From Ophiodon elongatus (lineage: Eukaryota; Chordata; Actinopteri; Perciformes; Hexagrammidae), in NCBI GenBank assembly GCA_016806645.1, contig JACSYO010002168.1, forward strand, positions 87,501 through 151,500: DNA of 64,000 nt. Direction: 5' to 3'. The position numbers and the translations under genes were made by a program. Under the pieces are notes generated by a model. The model worked only from the letters and a program-made list of their open reading frames with translations, made no database searches and was not told the DNA's origin. This document shows, in pieces, positions 32,639 to 45,115 of the stretch (within the stretch, counting starts at the first letter, position 1; each line of letters starts with the position of its first letter).

Positions 32639-33180
32639 AACAACTACGGAAGGACCAGTAAGTCACACATCAGACTCATTTTCCCCATTTAAAAGAATAG
32701 GTTTGTATTATTTAGCCAGTCTCTGAGGTCATCTGTAGCGCTTCAGTGTAACAGGTTTTACGAAAAAGACTCTTAAAGATTTCTTTAAAAAGACTCCTCA
32801 CTTTGTGATGTCATTGATGTGGTCTTTGTGTTGTATAGGTGCGAGTACAAGACGAGACAGGAGGCAAAAAACAAGAACAATCCTGAGACGATGAAGAGTC
32901 TGAAGAACATGAGAGACACCGGTTACACTTTTTCCTGGATATTTAGAATATTTCTGTTGTCATGAAACATGAATGTACCTTATTGGTGAGGTTTAGGCCC
33001 GGTGTCCACTGTGACCTCATGTGTTGCAACTTCATGGTCGATATAAATTTATGTGACGATTTAAATAACTTTCAATGTGATGTTTGGATTAATGCTAATT
33101 AAACTATTACTTTCATTACTTGATATCAGGCAGAAATTTCCCATATTTCACTCATCAGTATTTATTAAAAGGATGCTGAA

Positions 33181-33906
33181 ATGTCCGACTTTGAAACAAA
33201 CTTTGTATTTCATGTGAATCCAAAGAGCCTGTTTCATCTTCATGAAGGTGTCGAGGTCTCAGAGTCTCAGCATGAACGCTTTGCAGGACGAGTCCAGTTT
33301 GACAAAGACGTCTTCGGAGAAGGACGAGTCAGACTTCTTGTGTCCAGACTCAGGACTGATGACTCAGGTGTTTACCTGTGTGATGTGCACACAGATTATG
33401 GTAGTGGTTCTAGGATATGTAACCTCAAAGTGAGAGGTGAGTTGATTCAGTAGAAGTTTCTCATCAGGATCAATTCAGCAGATTTCCTGGATCACAAATA
33501 ATCTGATGACTGTGGACTTCCTCAGTCGTTACACTTCCTTCTTGCAGGATCTGTGAAACATGTTTCACTTTAATCTGTTGAGGACTTTTAGTTTTTCTTG
33601 TTTAGTGAGATGTTTTTTCTTCTCATGAATGACACAGACTTGTTTGGTCTCTTTACAGCAACGAGGGATCGGACCACACCTGAGACACCAAACACAGCAA
33701 GTGGAGGAGGAGATCTTTTACCGACAGGAAGTCCATCACAACCAGAGGGTCGGGGAAGGATCGGCCTCTCCTGTGTACTGGGACTGATAGGAGGAGGAAC
33801 TCTGCTGGGTGTTTGTTTGGGTGTCTATCTCTCTCTGTGTAGAAAAAAATATGATATGATTCACTCTCTGCCAAGAACAACATTCAAAGATTTAATTTCT
33901 TCCTAG
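33181..33906 (+). pseudogene. Fragment of an Ig V-domain receptor: half a V domain plus membrane exon
   Basis: 33181-33436 encodes the second half of a V-type Ig domain (ERFAGRVQFDKD, RLRTDDSGVYLCDVH) and ends at a phase-1 donor. Exon 33659-33906 encodes a Pro/Thr/Gly stalk, a membrane span (LSCVLGLIGGGTLLGVCLGVYL), the tail CRKKYDMIHSLPRTTF and a stop. The first half of the domain, including the first Cys and the core Trp, is missing: reading upstream in frame meets TAA at 33166-33168 and no acceptor or signal exon was seen. It resembles butyrophilin/B7-like fish receptors. It is either a 5'-truncated pseudogene or the missing exon was lost or moved. Direct use as extra exons of the preceding gene cannot be excluded. 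Confidence 0.6.
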
Positions 33907-36685
33907 AGAAAAAGATTCACTGAATCAACTTTTATATTTTAATATATTTTTGTCTGTTACAGCGAGCTGTTATTTACTGTAATTCTTTCATCGTATATAT
34001 GTTTTAAAGAAAAGCTCACAGCTTGTTAACGTCTATTAAATTAACCTTTGAGTCTGATTTAACCAGCAGACTGTTTAGTTTTAAACCCGTAGCAGCTCTC
34101 ACATCTCTGACAACCATCACAACTAATTTACAAACAGGAGTTACTCGTATAAACTGACCTCATGTTGTGAGCCTAAACGGTTACTTTCTCTCATTGAAAC
34201 TTAATAACATGACTTATTAAAAACTATTAGTAGTAAAAGTATTGATACTACACAGTAAAACTCCTTCATTCAAATGTTACTTCAATTGAGTGAAAAAGAG
34301 GAATTATCAGCACAATGTACTTCACATCTGTTCAAGGTGAAGCTTTCAATTCTGATATGATACTGGATGGTTTGAAGGATATTAATGCATTTCGTATTTT
34401 AATTGTTATATTTGTCAGTAAAGTGTGAATGTGCAACATAACCAGTAAATTTACTCTAAAAATGTAAACATTTTAGTGGAGGGTTTTACTTGAGTTGCAT
34501 ATTTTGTATTTTTATGATTAATTGTGTTTATATGATAATTCTTTGGTTAATTATGTGATTTAAGGGGTTGAACCATTTGTGTGTAGATTTCTTATAGCTG
34601 CTTTTTCAGTAAGGTAAGATTTACAAAATTTAAAATGTTTTTTATGAGAACTTGTTGATTGACAGTTTGATATATTTACTGTTCATTGTATTTGTTCTAA
34701 ATAAATAAATAAAAATAAAGTGAAACAAGATGATTCTCTGTATCCATCCCACTAATATACAGCATGACTGTATGAAAAATAATGACAGATCAGCATATCG
34801 TTTGTGCTGTAAGTCGTTTGAAAGTTATTTTGGACACAATGAGTTAATATAATGACAATCACCAAAATACTGTGAATAACAGACAGGATTAAACACAGTG
34901 AGGTTAATCGACAGTTTCATATTTAAAGAAAAAGGTAATGTCACTGAGTGCTGTGTTCATGTGTGACAATGAAAGTTGATCTGATTCGAACCACCATGAG
35001 AAAGCTCTGATTATTGATCACTCATCAGTCATGTTGTTGTGAAATGCTTCAAGTCTAGAAGAGAACTGGTTATTGTTTCACAAGTTAAATGGTGGTTTTA
35101 TGAACACAACACCCAGATGATGCTTCAACATTACTTTCACTTCCAAGTGGAACCACATGGATGATACCACTCCTCTTATAGCAGACGTTTAGTGTCCTCC
35201 TACTTCCTCATGTGAAACACTATCCAGGAACGTTAAATAAAGCTGTCATTGTGTAGAATATCAGCCAGAATAAAAGTTGAACCGCTTTCAGTTCTCAGAT
35301 GTTTACACTGGCTTCCTTTGTGTCAACGAACGTCTTGAAAATTTAACCACTGGTTAATAAAAAACCTAATGATTTCTAGGACATAAATACATTTCTGATC
35401 TTTCTGTCCCCAGAGTCAAGACTAAAAAGGAAGCAGTTCGAAGTTTGAAGGCTCAAAAACAGAGACTAAAGCAGAGTCCAAAAACCATAAAGCTGACACG
35501 GGAAAATACTGCACACACTAGGGTAGAAACAAAGACAACCTGGCACCGGAACAGGGAAAGCAGGGTAGTATATAAGTGTGGGGTTGGCAGTAGGGATGTG
35601 TCCTTTCGTGTCGAGGCTTCGAAGCGTGTGTCGAGTAATCCAGGAAGATATTAATGATGCGCGTATCGAGGCTCGTGTTGATGACGTATGTGGTGGCGTT
35701 CGAAGCCTCGTGGGACGGCGTACCATGTGACTGATTCAGAAAATGGTTGGCGGGTTTGGCGTGCGATTCTAAATATAAGGGGCAGCGAAACGCAATGCAT
35801 CCCCCCCTCACATTTTTTTACTTTATTGCGCGTTTTTTTGTAATATATTCAAGCTTCTTTTTTTTGTGATGGAAATTGTCTAAAAAAAAGAAACCGCCTG
35901 AAGCCCAGCACTGTGGAAAAGTTGTTATTTTTAAATAAAAATGAATAAAATGTTGTTCCTAGTAACAGAAGCAGTCGCATCACAACCCTCTCCCCAATTT
36001 GTTTACACTTTCCTTTTGACCCCGCCATTGTATCATAAAGACAGACACCATAAGTTAATAATTTATATATTGGCATCAGAAACATCATTCATTCATTTAT
36101 TCAATTCAAAGCTTCACACACCAAAGACATGGTGTCATTATAATCACTCTGCCTGTTGCATATTTATTGTCCACTTGATGGTGCAGTAGAGCAAATGAAG
36201 CACCATGAAGCTTCGGCCCATGAGTGAACCAATTGGATGGAAAGCTTCAAAGCTTCAGGAAGCTTCATCTCGCCATCATTAGTCGGCACAGGGAAAAACC
36301 AGGGGCAGGTGATTGAAAGCAGGGTTAGGAAATGACAAATCAGTAGACACACACATGGAAGGCAGGGGAGTGGCTGAGAACAGGTGAAGGAAATGAACAA
36401 TCAGGAGACACACGCTAGGCCTGGAGTCGAATAGTCCAAAAATGATCTCCTAACGTCTATTCCTTACCACCTTTCCTTGACCTTTGTGGAAAACGTCATG
36501 GGGTCAAGGAAAGGTGGGAAGGAGAATTCACGAAGAGTTAGGTGTTTTCTGTATCTTAGTGACATCAGTCTGCAGCGGTGAAACTACAATATTGTGAAGA
36601 TTGACTACAAAGAAGCGCATCTTAGATATTTCATCCGTGTTTTCTTAGTGTTGTATCATAAAGATGACATGAACACGGACAACCC
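33907..36685. other. Intergenic region; nothing coding recognised
   Basis: AT-rich DNA after the Ig fragment. An interspersed element may lie at about 35585-36290: it contains a perfect 12-bp inverted repeat (cgaggcttcgaa at 35612-35623, ttcgaagcctcg at 35699-35710) and repeated 'aagcttc' blocks at 36215-36265. Possible older-element flanks ('acagggaaa...gcaggg') lie on both sides. Confidence 0.4.
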
Positions 36686-37013
36686 GGTTCAAAGTATTAC
36701 TTTATTAACAACATAAACAACCTGGTTCATAGTATTACTTTATTAACAACATAAACAATCAGGTTCATAGTATTACTTTATTAACAACATAAACAACCTG
36801 GTTCATAGTATTACTTTATTAACAACATAAACAACCAGGTTCATAGTATTACTTTATTAACAACATAAACAACCAGGCTCATAGTATTACTTTATTAACA
36901 ACATAAACAACCAGGCTCATAGTATTACTTTATTAACAACATAAACAACCAGGCTCATAGTATTACTTTATTAACAACATAAACAACTAGGTTCAAAATA
37001 TTACTTTATTAAC
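36686..37013. repeat. 38-bp tandem repeat, between eight and nine copies
   Basis: Unit 'ggttcatagtattacttta' plus 'ttaacaacataaacaacca', repeating every 38 bp (starts at 36686, 36724, 36762, 36800, 36838, 36876, 36914, 36952, 36990). Confidence 0.95.
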
Positions 37014-38039
37014 AAGGTTGGAATATAAATAAAAGAATGAATTGATAAGGTTCAAGATCTTTGGGCGGACTTGGAAGAGAATTTCTGGATTCAGTAGGTT
37101 ACAATAAAAATCAATTTAATAAAAGTTGGTAATATAGTGCATAATCCTCAGCTGAGGGTTCATAAGCCAACGGCGGTCCACAGACTTTCAACAGCAGCCT
37201 GAAGAGAGTTTACTGTCTGCGCACATTGACCTAAGAGAGCCCAGAACTGACCAGTATATTTGATAATATAGTCCAGTGAAAATGTGCATTGTCGCCTCTC
37301 ATTGGCTCAGTTTTACAACATACATTCGGCTAAAGTTTCACATGGCTAGAATCAGCATTCGGATTGGTTGGTTTGTGCATAGCCTCCTCCAGGCTTACCG
37401 GCACATGAAGTCATCTCTCCGGCCTCTCGTATAGTTGAGCGCATCAACCCCCCTCAAGTGGAGTTGTTTTATTGCCCCTTTGTTGATGCTAGTGGCCTCA
37501 GTCTTCCTCAACCCCCTCTCTCTATCTCATTCCATGCATACCTGAATTAAGTCTAAGTAAAAAACTCAATGTGGCTCTCTGCTATGTTACGCATACACTT
37601 TGGCATAAGGCTCGCTATTCCTTATTAATTATCCTTTTTAAGTATCGTAATTTATACATAGACATTCCTTATTTACAAGTGTCAATCATTATTATATTAT
37701 TACAACCTAACAGAATATAAAAGTGAAACCAAGGGATTGTCACAGAGAGAACAAAGCTACTAAACTGTCTCATTGTTCAGTTTCAAACATGCTGAATTAA
37801 ATACGTTCTCCACTAACAATGTCTCATATTTTTCTTTGTTATGGTTTATATGCAGATTATAATCTGATCATAAGAATATGCAGACAATAGTTTATGAAAC
37901 ACCACACAACTCAGTGTGACCTAGAAGTGTTGACTTGATAGTGTTTTATTCTAATGTTAATTGAAAAGATGATAATTAAAAACATGACTCAGACTGAAGA
38001 GCTCTTCCAGTTTAACCTTTAATAGGTAGATTTTGGGGG
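37014..38039. other. Non-coding DNA beside the integrase remnant
   Basis: No open frame of note. It may contain remnants of the retroviral element's 5' part, but no LTR pair or primer-binding site could be identified. Confidence 0.3.
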
Positions 38040-38914
38040 TTGCATTCGTTACCTAGGTCAGAGGTCACTGAACAAGTCGTCTTCCAGTGCCTCACGCTCA
38101 CTGGGACGGGGTATCGGTTACGCAGCCACCTTTTCATAGCACCCGAACAGGCCTTTGTAGTTAATCATACCTATTGTGTAGACAGTTGGAGTAAACGGTG
38201 TAATCACGGTTCCCCCGCCTGATCAACTAAACGTGTTAAAACAAGTACACAAGGGGTTGGTTCATGTTGGTACAGGCAGGGTGGTTGCATGGTTAAAAAG
38301 CAAAGGGGTGGATATACCTGGAGCGAGGGTAAAAGTGATTGACTTGAGGAAAAGTTGCCCCGAATGTGATCGAGTGGGAGGGTTTAAGAGGAGTGAAACT
38401 CGTCCTCAGCACATAATCACAGACACACCTCTTACACACTTCAGTATGGATATGGCAGGGCCTCTTTCTAGCAGATCTATTTTGGGTAACAATTATTTCC
38501 TCATCTGCAAAGACAAACACAAAAAGGCTTTTTCCCAATGAGAGTAGCAACAGAAAGACAGTTTCCGCTACACTGGCAGAGCTGTTAATTCAGTACCCAA
38601 GCATCAAATCTTTAAGAATGGATAATGGAAGACATTTCAAAAACTCTGAAGTAGTGAAACCTTTGGAGTCCAAAGGTGTAGAACAAATGTGGTCTATTCC
38701 TTATATGCCTGAAACTAATGGTGTTGCTGAGAGAGCAGTCAGAACTGCTCAATATTGGATAATAAAAAATGCTCCTAAAACTAGATTGATAGTTGGCATG
38801 TGGGATGGAGAAAAACGTAGGACGTGTAGATCTTATGAGGGCCTCCCACTGTTTAAAGGGATGCTACTCTGCAGGGGATCTGTTTTTTTGGGTGAGAAAG
38901 GGAGCACTTCATGA
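38040..38914 (+). pseudogene. Decayed endogenous retrovirus / LTR-element integrase
   Basis: The plus strand from 38233 shows an integrase layout: an HHCC-type zinc motif (VHKG at the start, CPEC near 38360), then the catalytic core with the first Asp in MDMAG (near 38450), the second in MDNG (near 38620) and the Glu in the AERAV context at 38730. The reading frame changes once between about 38530 and 38550, and a stop follows the first segment, so the gene is broken. No gag, RT or env was recognised and LTRs were not located. It is an old partial copy of a fish retrovirus-like element next to the 38-bp array and the C-type lectin remnant. Confidence 0.65.
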
Positions 38915-39102
38915 GGGAGGTAGAGTTCACTGGAGGAGCTAAACACCAACATTTTTTTTTTATCTTTTTGATAAACGCACTGGACCAACCTGTTTGATAG
39001 TGTACCCATTTTTAATAAACATGTTAAAAATATCGATGAGTGCAGATTTGAACTTGTATTCAAAAGTACATTTTTTTCAAATCTTATAACTACAACCCTT
39101 CT

Positions 39103-39451
39103 TTACTCCTCACCCTTAACGTTTGACTCGACGCATGCCTCTTGTCTTCCATGATTGTCTGGGTGACCACAAAGCCAACTTGTGTACCTTAATTCAGATC
39201 CATCTGCACAAAGATGAGGATCAGTGATGACGTGCGACACATTCTCCTCCATGTTCATTCCTCTATCACTGAGTTTCCTAACATAACCAATCAGTCGGTT
39301 CTCTGACCACAATGAGACGTTCACTGCTTACCCTGATCTTTGGGCTCCAATCCAAAAATGTTTGTGGAAGAGAACCAGAATTCCAGGCCAAACAAATCAC
39401 GTGATACAACTCTTCCTCACTTTGTATTGACACTAGCTCACTACAGTGGTC
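39103..39451 (-). pseudogene. C-type lectin domain remnant (minus strand)
   Basis: 39332-39451 reads CSELVSIQSEEELYHVICLA, typical of the start of a C-type lectin domain. A different frame over the end of the same segment reads HKHFWIGAQRSG, the usual next block, so a one-base frameshift appears to lie between. 39103-39203 reads DGSELRYTSW followed by GHPDNHGRQEACVESN, the classic DGS...PDN...CVE region, and then stops after KGEE. An acceptor (CTTTGTGCAG) precedes it, but phases across the two segments do not fit. The terminal Cys block is missing, and a retroviral remnant lies immediately downstream. I read it as a pseudogene of a secreted or membrane lectin; possible upstream leader exons near 39690-39770 were not confirmed. 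Confidence 0.6.
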
Positions 39452-40605
39452 CTGAAATCAACACAAATGAGAGTGTTAGTCATCACCAGCACTTTATCAT
39501 AACATATAATAGATGAGGATTGATTTATTATATTGCATCACCTGTGCCGCCTGGAAAGCTTCTTGAGTCTGAAAGTATTTCATTCAGGTATTCGGTCCTT
39601 TATGTTCTTGCATCAAATCAGACTTCAGTAATCACTGAAGCACCTGTCAGATTGTTGCCCTGCTCTGATATCCTAAAATATAAAGAGAGAAAAAGAAGCT
39701 CACCACAGACGTGTTCTGATATCTCGTAGCTCCTCTGTCTGACTGTATGGTGGCTCTTCCTCTCGCTCTTATACCCAACACTCGTACCATGTGCTCTGTC
39801 TCTCTCTCTGTAAGACAGTGAAGTGTGTTCAAAACATTTGGTTTTTAAAAATATTGTCATTTTTGGTCACAAGAGAGACTATAGCTTTTTAAATAGATAA
39901 AAAAGACAACTTGTTCCAAACCGGTTTGACTCCGCCCCCCCTACAACCAATGATGATAATTTCACCAGTTGCTCCAGAACAAAGCTGATCAAAATTTGAG
40001 CACATAATGATTTGAAATACGAGTTGGTTTATATATTTTACAATTGAAAGGTGCTCATGATATATATATATATATATATGGATCACTAGGACAAATACTA
40101 ATGGTTTGAATGTTTATGATAAAGTGAATTTATAGGTATAAGTATGTTTTATGATTTCTCTCATGTATAATTTCCACAATCTGGCTTTAATTCATTTCCT
40201 CACCATCTGCGTCTCCATAACGTTCGTATACATACGGGTCAAAGTTTCCGTACAAGTGCTCACGTTCTCCTGCCAAGTTCGTTTTTAAAGATCAAAACGT
40301 TTGCGTGGGAAGCGTAAAAACCTCTTTCAGGCCCAATTTGATGCGTTTACAGTTGTTAAAAACAAGTTCCCTGAACACATCATCCACAAATGCTGGAACT
40401 GGATTTTCTAGATCATATTACTTCTTCCTCACACCCACCCCTGCATTGTTTTGTTCTTTTGGTGTGTTTTTTTTTTTTTCTGTCCTCTGTTTGAACACAA
40501 AGAAGTGGACGGTTCACTTGGTCGCACGGAACTCAAAAGCTTTACTGATTTTTATTGGGGCACAAATCCCAAAGGAAACCCATCGGACAACACTACACAT
40601 TCACT
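39452..40605. other. Intergenic DNA upstream of the Cys-rich/mucin gene copy 1
   Basis: Contains AT-rich sequence and a short (TA)n at 40059-40078. The last 150 bp before the ATG at 40606 are not repetitive and probably contain the promoter and 5' UTR. No core element was assigned. Confidence 0.4.
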
Positions 40606-43600
40606 ATGTCTCTGTCTCTGTTGCTGCTGCTGGTCAGCAGCGCCCAGGCTTCTCATTTTCATGGGACAGTGATGACTTACTACCCACAAAACCCTGATGC
40701 AGCTGGATCCATCACGGTACGTACAGCTTCCCTCTCATGCAATATCTACCGGTTAGAATTTGAAAATACAGAAGTAAAATCAATATTAACTGTTCATAAA
40801 TGAATGAAAGCAGGAAATAAAACCAAACCAAGCATTTCAAGATATTTTCCTGAACCTAACAAAGTAATTTCCTTTGAAGATGGAAGTTTATTTTGAAGAC
40901 ACCATATTCATGTAACAAGCAGAAATTGACTTGTGTTGCTGTGAGTAACTTTTCGTAAAATATATCATACAAGCCGTTGTATGAGGATACATTGCACAGT
41001 TATATCATATATTTAGTCCACAGACCTCTACTTTCCTTAGATACTATAAAACTGAAATATTACCTTAAATTACCTTACCTTCAGAGAACCAGGAAATGAC
41101 TGTGCACCAACCAACCCGGCCTCAGTCTCCTAAGTCTGTCTTCACAGTAAGAGGTTTTCTTTGACTCGTCTCCACTGTGACTCCGCAGGTGGTCTTCCGC
41201 TATAAGCTGAACTTTCACGAATGCACATCGACTGACTCGTGGACCTGCCTCAGCGGGAATTGTGGGACTCAGAGTTCTGTAGTGCTGAACATTGTGGACC
41301 AGGAGAGCAGTGGAGAGTGGTGTCAGACAGAGGGAATCATGACTCGGAGGTTTCTCAGCAATGCTCCATTGCAGCTGCAGTGAGTGCACCATGACGATGC
41401 AAAAAATAGGTCAATATTTTGAGGCCCTGGAAAGCAAAGCAGCATTTGCTGAAACATATATTGGTGATGCAGGACCCAAACACTGACAGCTCAATGATTC
41501 AATGCAACAATGATCTGACCAAAAAGCAGGCGGGTAACAGGTAGCCAAACTACATACAGCAAAGAAGCAATTAAAGACGAACCGGCAACCAACAGACCAA
41601 AGACAGAACTATAATCACACAAGAAATGAATCAGACAACTAGACAAAGGTGTGCAGACAAGAAAAACAATCCTGCATTTATGTAATTTGCAAACACTATA
41701 ATAGTTGTAAGAGCACTCTGTCATTTATGAGGAGCTGTCAGTGCTACTGCTCTGGTGTCGTCATGTGAAATAAGGATTTATTAGCACATTTTACCTCCAC
41801 ACATGTGAAACACCTTGGTAAAAAGGGACTTTTTTATAACTTCCACTGAAGGTTGAGCAGTGGTTCCTGGATCAGTAACAAAAACTTCATCGGAAGTTGG
41901 AAAGCTGTGACTTTGGTGGAGCTGAGGAAGCGTTCGGACACCAGTCGAGTCAACGCGTCCCCCCAGACCACCATCCTGCCAGCTCTGAGGTAATTATACA
42001 CTTTAAACTATTTCAATTTGAATGTTTCACAACACATATTTCATGCTGGAATTACGACCTCACATCATCATACATACCCTCACATTCGCATCCATATCCT
42101 TGGCAGTGGCCACTAAGGTAGTCAAAAAGCTTCTTGGTGGCAAGGCGCCGGGGGGTTGATGAGATCCGCCCTGAGATGCTGAAGGCACTGGACGTTGTTG
42201 GACTGTCTTGACTGACACGCCTTTTCAATGTCGCATGGGGTTCGGGAACAGTGCCCATGGACTGACAGACCGGGGTGGTGGTTCCCATTTTCAAAAAGGG
42301 GGACCGGAGAGTATGCTCGAATTATCGGGGTATCACACTACTCAGCCTCCCGGGGAAAGCGTATGCCAGGGTCCTGGAAAGGAGGCTCCGACTGATTGTC
42401 GAACCTCGGATTCAAGAGGAGCAGTGCGGATTCGGTCCCGGTCGTGGAACAGTGGACCAGCTCTTTACCCTCGCAAGACAACTGGATGGGTTCTGGGAGT
42501 TTGCCCAACCAGTCTACATGTATTTTGTGGACTTGGACAAGGCCTTCGACCGGGTCCCTCTGGGTTTTTTGTGGGGGGTGCTGCAGGAGTATGGGGTGCT
42601 GGACCCGTTACAATGGGCCATCCGGTCTCTGTACGAATGCAGTAGGAGCTGTGTTCGTATTCTCGGCAATAAGTCAGACGCGTTCCAGGTGGGTGTTGGC
42701 TTCTGCCAGGGCTGCCCTTTATCACCGGTCCTGTTCGTGACTTTCATGGACAGGATATCTAGGAGCAGCCGGGGGAGGAGAACGTCGGGTTCGGGGGTCT
42801 CAGGATCGCCTCTCTGCTGTTTGCAGATGATGTGGTCCTGTTGGCCTCTTTGGACCATGACCTCCAGCATTTACTGGAGCGATTTGCAGCCGAGTGCGAA
42901 GCGGCGGGATGAGAGTAAGCACCTCCAAATCTGAGGCCATGGTGCTCTGCCGGAAACCGGTGGATTGCTGCCTCCGGGTGGGGACAAAGTGCCTACCGCA
43001 AGCGAAGGAGTTCAAGTATCTCGGGGTCTTGTTCACGAGTGAGAGTAAGATGGAGCGGGAGATCGACCGACGGATCGGTGCGGCTGCAGCACTAAAACAG
43101 GCGCTGCACCGGACCGTCTTGGTGAAGAGGAGCTGATCCTGAAGGCAAAGCTTTCAATTTACGGTCTACGTTCCGACCCTCACCTATGGTCACGAACTCT
43201 GGGTCGTGACCGAAAGAACGAGGTCTCGGATACAAGCGGCCAAAATTAGTTTTCTCCGTAGGGTAGCCGGGCTCAGCCTTAGAGATAGGGTAAGGAGCTC
43301 GGACATCAGGAGGGAACTTGGAGTTGAGGCGCTACTCCTTCGTGTCGAAAGGAGTCAGCTGAGGTGGTTCGGGCATCTAATCAGGATGCCTCCTGGACGT
43401 CTCCCACTGGAGGTTTTCCGGGCACGCCCAACTGGGAGGAGGCCCCGGGGAAGACCCAGAACACGCTGGAGGGATTATATCTCACAGCTGGCCTGGGAAC
43501 GCCCAGAACGAGCTGGAACGTGTTGCGGGTGAGAGGGGAGCCTGGGTCGGCCTGCTGGGCCTGCTGCCACCGCGACCCGACCCCGGATAAGCGGATGCCA

Positions 43601-45065
43601 ATGGATGGATGGATGGATCATCATATTTTTAAAAGAAAAGAACAAGAAAAAAGACGTGGATTTGATTTGTTTCACTCAATTTAAACTTACATGCAGAAAT
43701 ATTTCTCTCCGTCAGAGTTCCTTCAAACTGTCGGAGAGATTTCAACCTGTTGGCGTTCGACCCTGACGGTGACGAGGTCAAATGCAGATTTGGAAACACA
43801 ATCGCAGCAGAGTGTAACCCCTGCACACCGCCCTCCGTTCTCAGCCTCTCCTCAGTGAGTAAGAACAGACATTGATGCTTCATAATCTCACCATTATAGT
43901 CAAATCATAATCCAGAATCAGTAAAAAAAAAAAGTAAAAGTACTTAATCACACCGTCATAATACTACAAGTAAAAGTCCTGCATCCAAAAACTTAATGAA
44001 GTAAAAGTATGTACTCTGCAAAATGTACTTAAAGTAGTACTGCATTACTGTATATGGTGGGCATTTTTGTAACTAGTTTAACCTACATTAATGCATCATA
44101 TTCTATAAGATCATCATATGTTTGTAGCGTTGCTGTCCTGTGAGAACCTCGTATCTCTAAAAAGAACGAAGAGCTTTGTGACGATGCTTTAATCAGCTGA
44201 TCCAAGAGGCTTTTTAAAGCTTTTACTCATCTGAAGAAGAAGGAGAATTGTATGAACACATGAAGGAAAATTTCATCCTTCAGTTTATCACAAACTTTCA
44301 ACATCAACACATCTGGAGATACGTAGTTTTACCTGGACAGGAAGGGGACGAAAAACTGTCATCTGAGAAGAAACTAGAAGCTGTCAGACAAATGGAGTAA
44401 AAAGTACAATATTTACCTCTGATAAGTAGTACAGTAAAGATTACAATTTGTACCTCTGAGATGTAGTGGAGTAAAAAGTACAATATTTTAGTGGAGGAGA
44501 AAAAAGTAGAATAAAATGGAAATAGTCAAATGAAATACAAGTACCTCAAATTTGTCCTCATGTACAGTTTGAGTAAATATACAAAGTTACATTCCACCAC
44601 TGGTTTCGACTCACTTTGTTTTATCAGTTTGGTCCTTTTGGTCAAAGAAATGAAAATTGTTACGGTCGGATTAGACTGCACCCAAGAGTGGACACGGAGG
44701 CAGCAGAGTAGGTGGAGGAATGGATTTATTAGGTGTGGTTTGGCGGGGGAAAGGGAGGCAGAGGATCGCTGGAGGTCAGGCTGGCAGAGGAACGGGCTGG
44801 TGATGAGTAGAGCCAGAGGGTGCATGCAGTTAGGAAGGTGAGTGGCGGTGGCTGGGTAGGCACAGAGATCTTGAAGCATAAGAAAGAGACGATAGTTGCA
44901 AGTACACAAATAGACAGCACAAGTAAAAACTCTTTAGTCGGGGATTACACAAAGAGGGGTTGAGATCAGAGCCAACACTGAGCTGGTTAAACAATCTGAC
45001 GATGAGTATTTCAACTGTGTGCGCTTGATGGTTTGATTGTAGGCAGGTGCTGGGTGATGGAAGCA

Positions 45066-45115
<50 letters not shown>

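Noticed and set aside
42208..43684. Several open frames of the 42-43.7 kb region as host genes
   Set aside because: All belong to the broken retrotransposon reverse transcriptase.
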